From an uncultured Bacteroidales bacterium (GTDB lineage Bacteria; Bacteroidota; Bacteroidia; Bacteroidales; Paludibacteraceae): 64,000 nt of DNA. A model generated the notes under the pieces. That model made no database searches. It saw only the letters and a program-made list of their open reading frames with translations, and was not told where the DNA came from. Of the stretch, positions 15,377-24,066 are shown piece after piece. The stretch is taken from NCBI GenBank assembly GCA_902800215.1, contig CADCDS010000004.1, positions 36,185 to 100,184 on the forward strand. The letters run 5' to 3'. The translations under genes and the position numbers were made by a program. Numbering within the stretch: position 1 is the first letter of the stretch; each line of letters begins with the position of its first letter.

Positions 15377-17685
15377 TGAATAAGATTCTATCCAAGAAAT
15401 TCTTTTCGGACAATGTAGCGGAGCTGATCGTTGAAGCTCCGCTCATTGCGCGTAGCCGTCGTGCCGGTCACTTCGTGATTATCCGTGTGGACGCTAACTC
15501 CGAACGTATCCCGTTGACCATCGCAGGGGCGGATATCGAAAAAGGTACGATCACGTTGGTGGTACAACAAGTAGGTGCCTCGACGCATAAACTGTTGGCG
15601 ATGAACCCGGGTGATTGTCTGCATGACATCGTGGGACCGCTCGGTCGCGCTACGCGTATCGAGAACTATGGTACCGTGGTATGTGCCTGCGGTGGTGTCG
15701 GTGCAGCGCCGATGCTGCCGATTGCCGAGGCACTCAAGAAAGCCGGCAACAAAGTCATCACAGTGCTGGCAGCTCGTAACAAAGACCTGCTCATCCTTCA
15801 GGATGAACTCGCCCAATGGTCCGACGAAGTGATCATCATGACCGATGACGGTTCGGCGGGTCAACAAGGTGTTGTCACCGTAGGTGTCGAGCAAGTGATC
15901 AACCGCGAGAAGGTGGACAAATGTATCACCATCGGTCCGGCGATCATGATGAAGTTCGTCGCTCTGACTACTGCCAAATACAATATCCCTACCGAGGCTT
16001 CGCTGAACACCATCATGGTGGACGGTACGGGTATGTGCGGTGCGTGTCGTGTAACGGTTCACGGTAAGACCAAATTCGTCTGCGTGGATGGTCCTGAGTT
16101 TGATGCCCATGGTGTTGACTGGAACGAAATGCTCAGCCGCATGAAAGCGTTCAAAGCGGAAGAAGCAGAAGCCCTGCGGGCTTATAATGAGCGCTCGCAA
16201 AGCGAGCTCAATGATGAAATGAGCGCGGCCAAGCCGCTCAATGATGTGCAAGTAGGCACCGTTGAGCCTTTTGAAGGCAAACCGAAAGACCGTGTAGCGA
16301 TACCTCGTGTGCAGATGCCGGAACTGCGTCCGGAAGTGCGCGTAAAGAGCCTGCACGAGGAAGTGAACCAAGGTCTGACTTTCGAACAAGCTATTACCGA
16401 GAGCCATCGTTGTCTGAATTGTAAGAACCCGACGTGTGTGCAAGGCTGTCCGGTGAACATCAACATTCCGGGATTCATCAAGACCCTGGAAACCGGCGAT
16501 ATCCTCGGAGCAGCTGCGGTCATCAAAGAGAGTTCGTCTCTACCGGCCGTCTGCGGTCGTGTATGTCCGCAAGAGAAGCAATGCGAGAGTCAGTGTATCC
16601 ATCTGAAGATGGGTCATCCGGCTGTTGCTATCGGTTACTTGGAGCGTTTCTGCGCGGATTATGCAAATGCGCAGCCTCAAATCTCAAATGTCAAATCTCA
16701 AATCTCAAATACCGCAATGAAAATTGCGGTGGTCGGTTCCGGTCCTGCGGGATTGACTTTTGCCGGTGATGCCGCCAAATACGGTTATGAAGTGCATGTT
16801 TTCGAAGCACTCCATGAGATAGGTGGTGTACTCAAATACGGTATTCCGGAGTTCCGTCTGCCGAATCGCATCGTGGATATCGAGATTGACGGTCTGCGTG
16901 CCTTGGGTGTACAGTTCCACACCGACACGATCGTTGGTAAGACGATTACGATTAAAGAACTGGAGGAACAAGGCTTCAAGGGTATCTTTGTCGGTTCCGG
17001 TGCCGGTTTACCGCGATTCATGAACATACCGGGAGAGAACCTCAACGGCGTCATGTCGTCGAATGAGTACCTGACCCGCGTCAACCTCATGGACGCTTCG
17101 AACCCTGCGACCGACACCCCGCTGCTCTACGGAAAGAACGTAGCGATCATCGGAGGTGGTAACACAGCCATGGATGCGGTACGTACCGCCAAACGCTTAG
17201 GCGCAGAACGTGCGATGATCATCTATCGCCGTTCAGAAGAGGAGATGCCGGCACGTGTGGAAGAGGTGCATCACGCCAAACAGGAAGGTATTGAGTTCAT
17301 GACGCTCCATAATCCGATTGAGTACCATGCAGACGAGAACGGCCGTGTTTGCGAAGCGGTGCTGCAAGTGATGGAACTCGGTGAACCGGATGAGTCGGGT
17401 CGCCGTAGTCCGGTGCCCGTAGAAGGTAAGACCGTGACTATCCCTGTGGATCTCGTCATCGTAGCAGTCGGTGTTTCGCCCAACCCGTTGATCCCATCGT
17501 CCGTCGAAGGCCTTGAGATAAGCAAGAAAGGTACGATTGTGGTGAACGAGGGTATGCAGTCTAACCTCCCGATGATCTTCGCCGGAGGCGATATCGTTCG
17601 TGGAGGTGCTACCGTCATTCTCGCTATGTCAGACGGCCGCAAAGCCGCAGCAGCAATGCATGAATACTTAAAGGCGAAAGGTTAA
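15376..17685 (+). CDS. Fused ferredoxin:NADP+ oxidoreductase/glutamate synthase small subunit-like flavoprotein (NfnAB or SudBA type)
   Basis: 769-aa fusion. Residues 1 to about 280 form an FAD/NAD-binding module with a [2Fe-2S] motif around GTGMCGACRV and a later Cys (dihydroorotate dehydrogenase B electron-transfer type). Residues from about 340 form a GltD-like module: CLNCKNPTCVQGCP and CGRVCPQEKQCESQC for Fe-S clusters, then Rossmann motifs GSGPAGL and GGGNTAMD. Separate proteins of this kind make up NfnAB transhydrogenase and sulfide dehydrogenase; the fusion occurs widely in Bacteroidota. I infer electron transfer between NAD(P)H and ferredoxin. A heptamer repeat (16680-16707) forms the linker before the second FAD domain, and another covers the stop. 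Confidence 0.85.
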   Translation: MNKILSKKFFSDNVAELIVEAPLIARSRRAGHFVIIRVDANSERIPLTIAGADIEKGTITLVVQQVGASTHKLLAMNPGDCLHDIVGPLGRATRIENYGTVVCACGGVGAAPMLPIAEALKKAGNKVITVLAARNKDLLILQDELAQWSDEVIIMTDDGSAGQQGVVTVGVEQVINREKVDKCITIGPAIMMKFVALTTAKYNIPTEASLNTIMVDGTGMCGACRVTVHGKTKFVCVDGPEFDAHGVDWNEMLSRMKAFKAEEAEALRAYNERSQSELNDEMSAAKPLNDVQVGTVEPFEGKPKDRVAIPRVQMPELRPEVRVKSLHEEVNQGLTFEQAITESHRCLNCKNPTCVQGCPVNINIPGFIKTLETGDILGAAAVIKESSSLPAVCGRVCPQEKQCESQCIHLKMGHPAVAIGYLERFCADYANAQPQISNVKSQISNTAMKIAVVGSGPAGLTFAGDAAKYGYEVHVFEALHEIGGVLKYGIPEFRLPNRIVDIEIDGLRALGVQFHTDTIVGKTITIKELEEQGFKGIFVGSGAGLPRFMNIPGENLNGVMSSNEYLTRVNLMDASNPATDTPLLYGKNVAIIGGGNTAMDAVRTAKRLGAERAMIIYRRSEEEMPARVEEVHHAKQEGIEFMTLHNPIEYHADENGRVCEAVLQVMELGEPDESGRRSPVPVEGKTVTIPVDLVIVAVGVSPNPLIPSSVEGLEISKKGTIVVNEGMQSNLPMIFAGGDIVRGGATVILAMSDGRKAAAAMHEYLKAKG
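16680..16707 (+). repeat. In-frame 7-bp-period repeat in the flavoprotein linker
   Basis: AATCTCA, AATGTCA, AATCTCA, AATCTCA. It encodes QISNVKSQISNT directly before MKIAVVGSGPAGL, at the border between the Fe-S domain and the FAD domain. Confidence 0.8.
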
Positions 17686-17697
17686 AGGCGAAAGGCG
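17670..17697 (+). repeat. 7-bp-period repeat across the flavoprotein stop
   Basis: AAAGGCG, AAAGGTT, AAAGGCG, AAAGGCG. It encodes the last residues (KAKG), includes the stop, and ends one base before the dacB ATG. Confidence 0.8.
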
Positions 17698-17698
17698 A

Positions 17699-19075
17699 AT
17701 GTTTTTAGCTGCCGTTATATTATCCTCGATTCTGACGTCTCATCCGATTACGGAGCAGGCGAATATGTCTGTGCTGGTTCAAAACCTGAACACGGGTGAA
17801 GTCATCGATAGTCAACGGGAGAACCATGTGGTTCCTCCGGCATCGGTGATGAAACTGCTGACGACAGGTGCGGCACTGGAGATGTATGGCGCGGATTATC
17901 AGTTTCCTACCACTATCGAATATAACGGTGTGATCCGTCATGACACTTTGTTTGGTAACTTATATGTCCGTGGAGGATGCGATCCTTCTTTGGGCAATAA
18001 GGGTCAGACCGGTTTCCTGTACCGTTGGGCCAAAGAGGTGAAAAATGCCGGTATTAAGGTGATTGAAGGCAGTGTGGTGGCAGACATGACGATGCTGGAT
18101 GCGGAAGCACAAAATCCGGCATGGTTATGTGAAGATGCAGGAAACTACTATGCACCCGGTATCTTTGCACTCAATTATTACGGGAACACGATGAACATCG
18201 TGCTCAAGAGCGGTGAACCGGGAACGGTGGCAACGATTATGAAAACCGAACCGAACGTAGAGGATCTGGTGTTTATCAACCGAATCCGTTGTGACCGGAT
18301 TCAATACGACGGTGCGTTTGTGAGTGGTATCCCCTACAGCCGGGAACGGTACTTGAACGGTGCGGTACCGTCTAACTTGGGTACGTTTGGTGTCAAAGGG
18401 GACTTACCGAATCCGGGATTGCTGTTAGTGCGCCATTTCACGAAGGTGCTGAATGAGTCCGGCATTTCCGTCCAACGGGAACCGACATATATCGCCGATT
18501 ATAATCCGATGACACCGCCACGTATCGCTATCTACACGCATTACTCGCCGAAGTTATCGGAATTGATCACCGAGACCAATGTCAACAGTAACAACCTGTA
18601 CGCGGAAAGTATCTTCCGTTTCTTGGGCACACGGTACATGTTACCCGGCACGATTCATAACAGTCAAGAGGTGGTGAAAGAGTTTTGGAAAAACAAAAAA
18701 GTGAGTGTCCAAAACGCCATCATCAAAGACGGTTGTGGTCTGGCGCCGCAAGATGCAATAAGTGCCAAGGCTTTAGTGGAATTACTAACCTACATGGCGC
18801 ACAGCAAGAACGCCGAAGTATGGAAGGCATCGTTGCCGATCAGCGGTCAGACCGGTACGCTAAAGAGTCTGTGTGTCGGTACGGCATTGGAAGGAAAGAT
18901 ACATGCCAAAAGCGGAACGATTGCCGGAACAAAGAACTTCGCCGGATATATCGATATGCCGAACGGAGATACCTGGGTGTTCGCTATCCTGATCAATTCT
19001 GCACCCGGAAAGGCGAAGAATATACAAACGGTGATACAAGAATACCTGCTAGATGTATATAAAAAGCACCAATAG
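17699..19075 (+). CDS. dacB: D-alanyl-D-alanine carboxypeptidase/endopeptidase (PBP4 type)
   Basis: Serine peptidase of family S13 that trims peptidoglycan side chains or cuts cross-links in the periplasm. A short signal sequence (MFLAAVILSSILTS) is present. The active Ser is in SVMK (about 50), the second motif is SNN in VNSNNLYAES, and the third is KSG in HAKSGTIAGTK (about 403). The 458-aa length fits the class with its extra inserted domains. The ATG comes just after a heptamer repeat. The 3' end overlaps birA by 23 nt. Confidence 0.92.
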   Translation: MFLAAVILSSILTSHPITEQANMSVLVQNLNTGEVIDSQRENHVVPPASVMKLLTTGAALEMYGADYQFPTTIEYNGVIRHDTLFGNLYVRGGCDPSLGNKGQTGFLYRWAKEVKNAGIKVIEGSVVADMTMLDAEAQNPAWLCEDAGNYYAPGIFALNYYGNTMNIVLKSGEPGTVATIMKTEPNVEDLVFINRIRCDRIQYDGAFVSGIPYSRERYLNGAVPSNLGTFGVKGDLPNPGLLLVRHFTKVLNESGISVQREPTYIADYNPMTPPRIAIYTHYSPKLSELITETNVNSNNLYAESIFRFLGTRYMLPGTIHNSQEVVKEFWKNKKVSVQNAIIKDGCGLAPQDAISAKALVELLTYMAHSKNAEVWKASLPISGQTGTLKSLCVGTALEGKIHAKSGTIAGTKNFAGYIDMPNGDTWVFAILINSAPGKAKNIQTVIQEYLLDVYKKHQ

Positions 19076-19733
19076 TACCAACTCCTTGATGAAGGAGATG
19101 CTGGCGAAAGGCGAATGGCCGGAAGGCGAGTGCTTCGTCTATGCGGGCTATCAGACAGCCGGTCGCGGTCAGACAGGAAACAGTTGGGAGAGCGAAGCGG
19201 ATAAGAACCTGATATGCTCGATCTTGTTACCACCGGACAAAGATCTGTATTTTCTCAATATAGCGGTTGGAGTGGCCATCCTGAGGGTGATCGGTGAAGA
19301 TTTTACCATCAAATGGCCGAATGACATCTACTATGGAGATAAGAAAGTAGCCGGTATATTAGTGGAAAATGCGATTTTAGGTAACGAGGTCAAGTACTCG
19401 ATCGCAGGTATCGGACTGAATGTGAACCAAACGATTTTTGTTTCCAATGCACCGAATCCAATCTCGCTGAAACAGATCACGGGAAAGGAATACGACATCG
19501 ATGCGTTAATGCAGAAAGTGTATGCCATGGTGCAAGAAACGCTTAATGAGGATGTATGGGAGGAGTATAAGAATCATCTCTATCGGCGAGACGGCTTTTG
19601 GAAATATGAAGACCAAAACGGCATTTTTGAAGCACGTATCATAGATGTGTTGCCGACCGGAGAAATCGTGTTATGCGACCGAAACGGTCAAAACCGTACA
19701 TATGGATTTAAACAAATAAAATATATTTTATGA
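19053..19733 (+). CDS. birA: Biotin--[acetyl-CoA-carboxylase] ligase
   Basis: Attaches biotin to carrier domains of carboxylases. Only the catalytic and C-terminal domains are present (226 aa) and there is no N-terminal DNA-binding domain, so it is not expected to act as a repressor. Signatures are GRGQTGNSWES (biotinyl-AMP loop) and KWPNDIYYGDKKVAGILVE with the catalytic Lys. The start overlaps the dacB end by 23 nt; no closer in-frame ATG precedes the conserved STNS segment. The end overlaps rfbB by 4 nt (ATGA). Positions 19103-19123 look heptamer-like but encode a region the family normally has. Confidence 0.93.
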   Translation: MYIKSTNSTNSLMKEMLAKGEWPEGECFVYAGYQTAGRGQTGNSWESEADKNLICSILLPPDKDLYFLNIAVGVAILRVIGEDFTIKWPNDIYYGDKKVAGILVENAILGNEVKYSIAGIGLNVNQTIFVSNAPNPISLKQITGKEYDIDALMQKVYAMVQETLNEDVWEEYKNHLYRRDGFWKYEDQNGIFEARIIDVLPTGEIVLCDRNGQNRTYGFKQIKYIL

Positions 19734-20863
19734 AATCGATCATTATCACCGGCGGTGCCGGATTTATCGGAAGTCATGTGGTTCGTTTGTTCGTGAACAA
19801 ATACCCGGAATACCGCATCATCAATGTGGATAAGCTGACGTATGCCGGAAACTTGGCTAATCTCAAAGATATTGAAGACAAACCCAACTATCGGTTCGTT
19901 CGTGCAGACATCTGCGATTTCGATACGATCTATGCGCTGATGCAGGAAGAGCATGTGACGGGTGTGATCCATCTGGCGGCAGAGAGTCATGTGGACCGTT
20001 CGATCAAAGATCCCTTCACTTTCGCACGCACCAACGTCATGGGAACGCTCAGTATGCTGCAAGCAGCTAAACTGTATTGGGAGAGTCTGCCGGAGAAATG
20101 GGAAGGCAAACGCTTCTATCATATCTCGACCGATGAGGTTTATGGCGCGCTTAAACTGACCCATCCGGAAGGTATCGAACCGCCGTTCACTACCATCGCT
20201 TCGTCTGCGGAGCATCATCTGGCTTATGGAGAAGATTTCTTCTATGAGACCACGAAGTACAATCCGCATTCCCCCTATTCGGCATCGAAAGCATCGTCTG
20301 ATCATTTCGTACGTGCCTTCCATGACACCTACGGTATGCCGACGATTGTCACTAATTGTTCCAATAACTACGGTCCTTACCAGTTCCCGGAGAAACTGAT
20401 TCCGCTCTTTATTAATAACATCCGTCATCGTAAACCGCTGCCGGTGTACGGCAAGGGAGAGAACGTACGCGATTGGCTGTTTGTGGAGGACCATGCACGG
20501 GCGATTGACCTTATCTTCCATAAAGGTACCGTTGCCGAAACGTATAACATCGGCGGTTTCAACGAATGGAAGAACATCGATATCATCAAGACGGTCATCA
20601 AGACGGTCGATCGATTGTTAGGTCGTCCGGAAGGTGCTGACCTGGACCTCATCACCTTTGTTACCGACCGTGCCGGACACGATATGCGTTATGCGATTGA
20701 TAGCACGAAGTTACAGCGTGAGTTAGGATGGGAACCGAGTCTGCAGTTCGAGGAAGGTATTGAACGCACCGTGAGATGGTATCTGGATAACCAAGAATGG
20801 CTGGATAATATCACTTCCGGTGAGTACGAGAAGTATTACGACGATATGTATAAGAACAGATAA
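19730..20863 (+). CDS. rfbB: dTDP-glucose 4,6-dehydratase
   Basis: Makes dTDP-4-keto-6-deoxyglucose, the precursor of dTDP-rhamnose and related sugars of surface polysaccharide. Extended SDR fold of 377 aa: nucleotide motif GGAGFIGS at the N-terminus, STDEVYG, and the YSASK catalytic Tyr/Lys pair. CSNNYGPYQFPEKLIP follows, typical of RmlB. The other rml genes are not in this window. It is translationally coupled to birA and ends at a strong terminator, closing the plus-strand run that starts at 13315. Confidence 0.95.
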   Translation: MKSIIITGGAGFIGSHVVRLFVNKYPEYRIINVDKLTYAGNLANLKDIEDKPNYRFVRADICDFDTIYALMQEEHVTGVIHLAAESHVDRSIKDPFTFARTNVMGTLSMLQAAKLYWESLPEKWEGKRFYHISTDEVYGALKLTHPEGIEPPFTTIASSAEHHLAYGEDFFYETTKYNPHSPYSASKASSDHFVRAFHDTYGMPTIVTNCSNNYGPYQFPEKLIPLFINNIRHRKPLPVYGKGENVRDWLFVEDHARAIDLIFHKGTVAETYNIGGFNEWKNIDIIKTVIKTVDRLLGRPEGADLDLITFVTDRAGHDMRYAIDSTKLQRELGWEPSLQFEEGIERTVRWYLDNQEWLDNITSGEYEKYYDDMYKNR

Positions 20864-20892
20864 AGAAAAGACGCCAAACGGCGTCTTTCTTT
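20864..20892. terminator. Bidirectional terminator between rfbB and the AraC gene
   Basis: AGACGCC-AAAC-GGCGTCT perfect stem (20869-20886). Convergent genes end on both sides. Confidence 0.85.
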
Positions 20893-21736
20893 ATGCATTG
20901 CGATAGGCTTTTGGTGTAACGCCTACATGCGATTTGAAGAAGCGATTGAAGAAGGCTACATTATCGAAACCAAGACTCAATGCGATTTCTTTGATCTGCA
21001 GGTTAGTGATCTTCAACTGAGACTTAGCATCGGTGATCAGTGCCTCTATGATGATATCGCCGGCTGTACGGTCTCCCACTGTCTTAATGGTCGAACAGAG
21101 GTGCGGTAAGGTCAGACGCATTGCCTCCGCATACTGGCTCACATGATGCCACTCGTGGTAATGCTTAAGCACCAACTGGCAGTAATCCTGGTATATCTCC
21201 GTCTTACGATCCAGCGGTTTAACAAGGTACTCATCCTGCTCATGGGCATACTTGGCGTAACTGACTTGCAGTAAATTGAAGATATGCACCATCTTCTCGC
21301 TATCTAACATCGTCGGCGTAGCATTGAGCGCTTTCACAACGGTATCGTACATCGAACAGATCACTTGTGCATGGTTTTCGCTGATCGTCAGTTTGGGCGA
21401 GTGTAACTGCAAAGCCGAAAGGGACATCTTGTTATTGACGGTATGCTTCTCCAAGAAAGAGCTACCGAACACGATCCAATACACCAGCGCATCGTCCGAA
21501 CACTCACGGATAAAGAGGAAACTGCCCGGTTCCAATAAAAGGATATCGTTTTGCTTAAACTCATAATCCGTCACGTTGATCGTAGCACGTGCCGTGCCAC
21601 GAACCAAGAATGCATACACACCGCATTTGATTTTACACGGATACCGACCGTACTCATTCATCAGTTTACCACTTGCGTCACCGATCATATAATCTCCGTA
21701 CGGACAGTCAACAATAGGAATATTATTCTCTTTCAT
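20891..21736 (-). CDS. AraC-family transcriptional regulator
   Basis: 281 aa. The N-terminal half is a cupin-like sensor domain (strands around residues 30-100, for example NDILLLEPGSFLFI). The C-terminal 100 residues form the double helix-turn-helix, ending IKEIALSLGFDNVAFFNRFF and a terminal VGVTPKAYRN. The ligand and targets are unknown; no metabolic cluster sits next to it. It is a single gene with its own promoter (21762-21794) and terminator. Confidence 0.93.
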   Translation of the reverse strand: MKENNIPIVDCPYGDYMIGDASGKLMNEYGRYPCKIKCGVYAFLVRGTARATINVTDYEFKQNDILLLEPGSFLFIRECSDDALVYWIVFGSSFLEKHTVNNKMSLSALQLHSPKLTISENHAQVICSMYDTVVKALNATPTMLDSEKMVHIFNLLQVSYAKYAHEQDEYLVKPLDRKTEIYQDYCQLVLKHYHEWHHVSQYAEAMRLTLPHLCSTIKTVGDRTAGDIIIEALITDAKSQLKITNLQIKEIALSLGFDNVAFFNRFFKSHVGVTPKAYRNA

Positions 21737-21761
21737 CTTAATAATTGTATCAAAATCGGGT

Positions 21762-21794
21762 GCAAAGGTACAACTTTTTTATGATATATGCAAA
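21762..21794 (-). promoter_or_regulatory. Promoter of the AraC-family gene
   Basis: Minus strand: TTTG (21791-21794), 20 nt, TACCTTTGC (21762-21770); extended -33 TTTGCATATATC. Confidence 0.75.
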
Positions 21795-21814
21795 TTTTCG
21801 TGCGTTTTTATGCA

Positions 21815-21847
21815 TAAAAAAAGAAGAACCTCATATGAGATTCCTCT
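21815..21847 (-). terminator. Terminator of rpsT
   Basis: Twelve-pair stem with two G-U pairs (21822-21833 with 21836-21847) and seven T on the minus strand. Confidence 0.8.
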
Positions 21848-21869
21848 TTTGACCTAAACTTGCGTATTA

Positions 21870-22124
21870 TTAAGCGAGTTTATTTACGAAACGAGCAAGT
21901 TTCGATTTGAGGTTACTTGCTTTGTTTACGTGAATGATGTGACGCTTAGCCAGTTTGTCGAGCATAGAACTAACTTTCGGCAGAGCAGCAGCTGCTGCTG
22001 CTTTGTCAGTAGTCTTGCGCAAGTCACGCACTGCATTACGTGCGGTTTTTGCATAATAATGATTGTGTGCTTTGCGCGCTGCCGTTTGGCGAATACGCTT
22101 CAAAGAGCTTTTATGATTTGCCAT
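21870..22124 (-). CDS. rpsT: 30S ribosomal protein S20
   Basis: Small-subunit protein that binds 16S rRNA early in assembly. 84 aa, basic and almost all helical, with [20 protein letters not shown] at the N-terminus and a Lys/Arg-rich pattern throughout. No promoter motif is visible in the 100 nt between it and the upstream tRNA-Glu, so it is probably transcribed from the tRNA promoter. A small hairpin (GTCCG/CGGAC near 22141-22155) lies in its leader and could mark processing or autoregulation; this is inference. Confidence 0.97.
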   Translation of the reverse strand: MANHKSSLKRIRQTAARKAHNHYYAKTARNAVRDLRKTTDKAAAAAALPKVSSMLDKLAKRHIIHVNKASNLKSKLARFVNKLA

Positions 22125-22224
22125 CTTTGTTTTTGTTTTTTGTCCGACTCGCGGACGGTTTTGTTACTGTTCCGCTGCCTTGAGAGGATTAGCTTTGGAA
22201 TGTTGACTTTAGGGAAGGTCTTTG

Positions 22225-22296
22225 TAGTGCCAAGGGGAATCGAACCCCTATTGCAAGAATGAAAATCTTGAGTACTAACCGTTATACGATGGCACC
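22225..22296 (-). tRNA. tRNA-Glu (TTC)
   Basis: Minus-strand cloverleaf of 72 nt: acceptor GGTGCCA with TGGCACT, D-arm with TATAACGGTTAGTA, anticodon stem CAAGA/TCTTG around loop TTTTCAT with anticodon TTC, T-arm AGGGG-TTCGATT-CCCCT. No CCA is encoded. It is the first element of a transcript that likely includes rpsT. Confidence 0.96.
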
Positions 22297-22314
22297 TTCG
22301 CGTCAAAAGCGGGT

Positions 22315-22347
22315 GCAAAAGTACTGCTTTTTTTTGACATACGCAAA
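22315..22347 (-). promoter_or_regulatory. Promoter of tRNA-Glu and rpsT
   Basis: Minus strand: TTTG (22344-22347), 20 nt, TACTTTTGC (22315-22323); extended -33 TTTGCGTATGTC. Confidence 0.75.
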
Positions 22348-22371
22348 TATTTTTGCATTTTTTTGCAAAAT

Positions 22372-23313
22372 TTATTGCATTTTGTTATATAAAGTGGCCA
22401 AATACTCCTGTTCCGGTTGTCCGGGAGTCGGAATTAACTCCGCTTTATCCAATATTCCGAGTGCGTTAAAATCCATGATAGTAGAGTATCCGGAACGGGC
22501 GATGATATGTTTTGCGCCCAAGAGTGCTGAAGTCAATTCCGAATCCGTCATATACGGCAGGATGGTGATATTTCCCCGTTTAATACGGGTGTTGGGGCGA
22601 TGCATAAGTCCTTGTACAATCAGTACCTGTTCTTCTGTTCCGGAATACCGTGCGATAATCTCTTTCTCCAATAAGGTGCGATGGGGTTCCAGGCCGGAGA
22701 GAACAGCGACGATATCAAATGGTGATTGGTGATTGGTGATTGGTGATTGTTTCTGAAAGCGGCTCAAAGGTCCGATATAATCCACTTTAGCAGTGGTGTG
22801 ACTTAATTGTCCGGCGAGACTCTTTTGCGGATCGGCATAATCGGGTACCCATACCTTATTATATCGCATGTATATGCGTGCGTGTATGCGTGAAGCAATA
22901 GGCTCTGCCCATTTCCAGCCACGAGGAAGCATAATGTGGAGTTGATGGGTGATATAGATGGATTCCGTTTTTTTGCTATATAATCCAAAGCGGTTATCGG
23001 AGATGACGCGATCGATGGATTCTTCGTTAAGAAGGGCTTTAAGCATTAGATGATCTTTCATCGACCACTTGATGAGTTTAGGCATTGCACGCAGGATAGC
23101 GAATACTTGCCGTGTACCTTTGCTATACTGGAGGTTAAGCGGTGCCAGATAGGTGTATCGCAGTTTCGGGAAATGTTTCCGAAGAAGCGTCAGACTCTCA
23201 CCATCTCCTCCGAGTATCACTTCATGTCCCTCATCCAACAGACGCTGAACGAGCGGTACACAACGACTCGCATGACCGAGTCCCCAGTTCAAAGGTGCAA
23301 CAAGAATCTTCAT
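22372..23313 (-). CDS. GT28/MurG-like glycosyltransferase
   Basis: 313-aa GT-B enzyme opening MKILVAPLNWGLGHASRCVP, the glycine-rich acceptor loop of the MurG/UDP-glucosyltransferase group. The C-terminal domain has the nucleotide-sugar region IARSGYSTIMDFNALG. The sugar and acceptor are unknown. The interdomain linker is made of four perfect heptamer units (22721-22748), encoding QSPITNHQSP. The C-terminus stops soon after QEYLATLYNKMQ, a little earlier than many relatives. The ATG overlaps the upstream radical SAM stop as ATGA. It lies directly upstream of the tRNA-Glu promoter. Confidence 0.85.
   Translation of the reverse strand: MKILVAPLNWGLGHASRCVPLVQRLLDEGHEVILGGDGESLTLLRKHFPKLRYTYLAPLNLQYSKGTRQVFAILRAMPKLIKWSMKDHLMLKALLNEESIDRVISDNRFGLYSKKTESIYITHQLHIMLPRGWKWAEPIASRIHARIYMRYNKVWVPDYADPQKSLAGQLSHTTAKVDYIGPLSRFQKQSPITNHQSPFDIVAVLSGLEPHRTLLEKEIIARYSGTEEQVLIVQGLMHRPNTRIKRGNITILPYMTDSELTSALLGAKHIIARSGYSTIMDFNALGILDKAELIPTPGQPEQEYLATLYNKMQ
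22721..22748 (-). repeat. In-frame 7-bp-period repeat in the GT28-like gene
   Basis: Four identical units, GGTGATT on the plus strand (AATCACC on the coding strand). They sit between the two Rossmann-like domains. It is the least diverged repeat of the set, suggesting recent expansion. Confidence 0.85.
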
Positions 23314-24065
23314 GCGCTTATGATGACGTCGTAGCCTTTGGCGATAAGCGGTGTAGCAATAATCTCCATCTCTTCACGGGATATCTTCTCCAGATTCTCT
23401 TCCGGTGTCTTGCGATCAATGACATAAATCATGATCTGTTTGGGATGAAGGATATCCACCGCTTGATACCAGGCTTTCAATTCTTCCGGAGTGGTATTAT
23501 CAATGATTTCACCGTTATGCGCACCCCGTAGGAAGCAGGTCTGTAGCGTAAAATCGCCTTCAAAGGCTTGCAACCAATCGATGATCGTTTGTACGGTCAA
23601 TTGTTCGTTCACCGGAAGATCAATGCGTCGCATCATGGTGTCCGTTCCAGCATCGAGTTTGAGAATCCGGTTATCGCATAACCACAATGCTTTCACCACA
23701 TCGGGGCGGCCCAATTGCGTAGAATTGGAGAGTACACTCACTTTTGCTTTCGGACAATATTGATCCCGTAGTGCACACGTATCTTCAATGATGCCTAAGA
23801 AATCCGGATGAAGAGTGGGTTCGCCGTTACCTGAGAAAGTAATAACATCCAAAGCATACTTCTCTTTCAGTTTTGCTTCTAATGCCGCTTTGACTTCTTC
23901 TCGAGTCGGTAACTTGGGATGCGAGACGGGTGTGTTCCAACCGCATTCGCAATAGACGCAGTTGAACGTACAGAGCTTATGATCCAACGGCATCAGTTCG
24001 ACACCCAAACTGGTACCTAAACGACGACTATGTATGGGCCCGTAGGCGATTTCTCCGAAAAGCAT
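23310..24065 (-). CDS. Radical SAM protein
   Basis: 251 aa. The 4Fe-4S/SAM motif is CTFNCVYCECG (Cys about 32, 36 and 39, the C-x3-C-x2-C pattern). FSGNGEPTLHPDF follows, a signature of a group of small radical SAM proteins related to wyosine- or activase-type enzymes. The opening AYGPIHSRRLGTSLGVELMP is also characteristic. The substrate is not known. It overlaps the downstream glycosyltransferase by 4 nt and begins just after dnaG. Confidence 0.88.
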   Translation of the reverse strand: MLFGEIAYGPIHSRRLGTSLGVELMPLDHKLCTFNCVYCECGWNTPVSHPKLPTREEVKAALEAKLKEKYALDVITFSGNGEPTLHPDFLGIIEDTCALRDQYCPKAKVSVLSNSTQLGRPDVVKALWLCDNRILKLDAGTDTMMRRIDLPVNEQLTVQTIIDWLQAFEGDFTLQTCFLRGAHNGEIIDNTTPEELKAWYQAVDILHPKQIMIYVIDRKTPEENLEKISREEMEIIATPLIAKGYDVIISA

Positions 24066-24066
24066 A

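Noticed and set aside
19103-19123. Heptamer-like stretch in birA (GGCGAAA, GGCGAAT)
   Set aside because: It encodes AKGEWPEGE, a segment biotin ligases normally have at this position, so the period may be chance.
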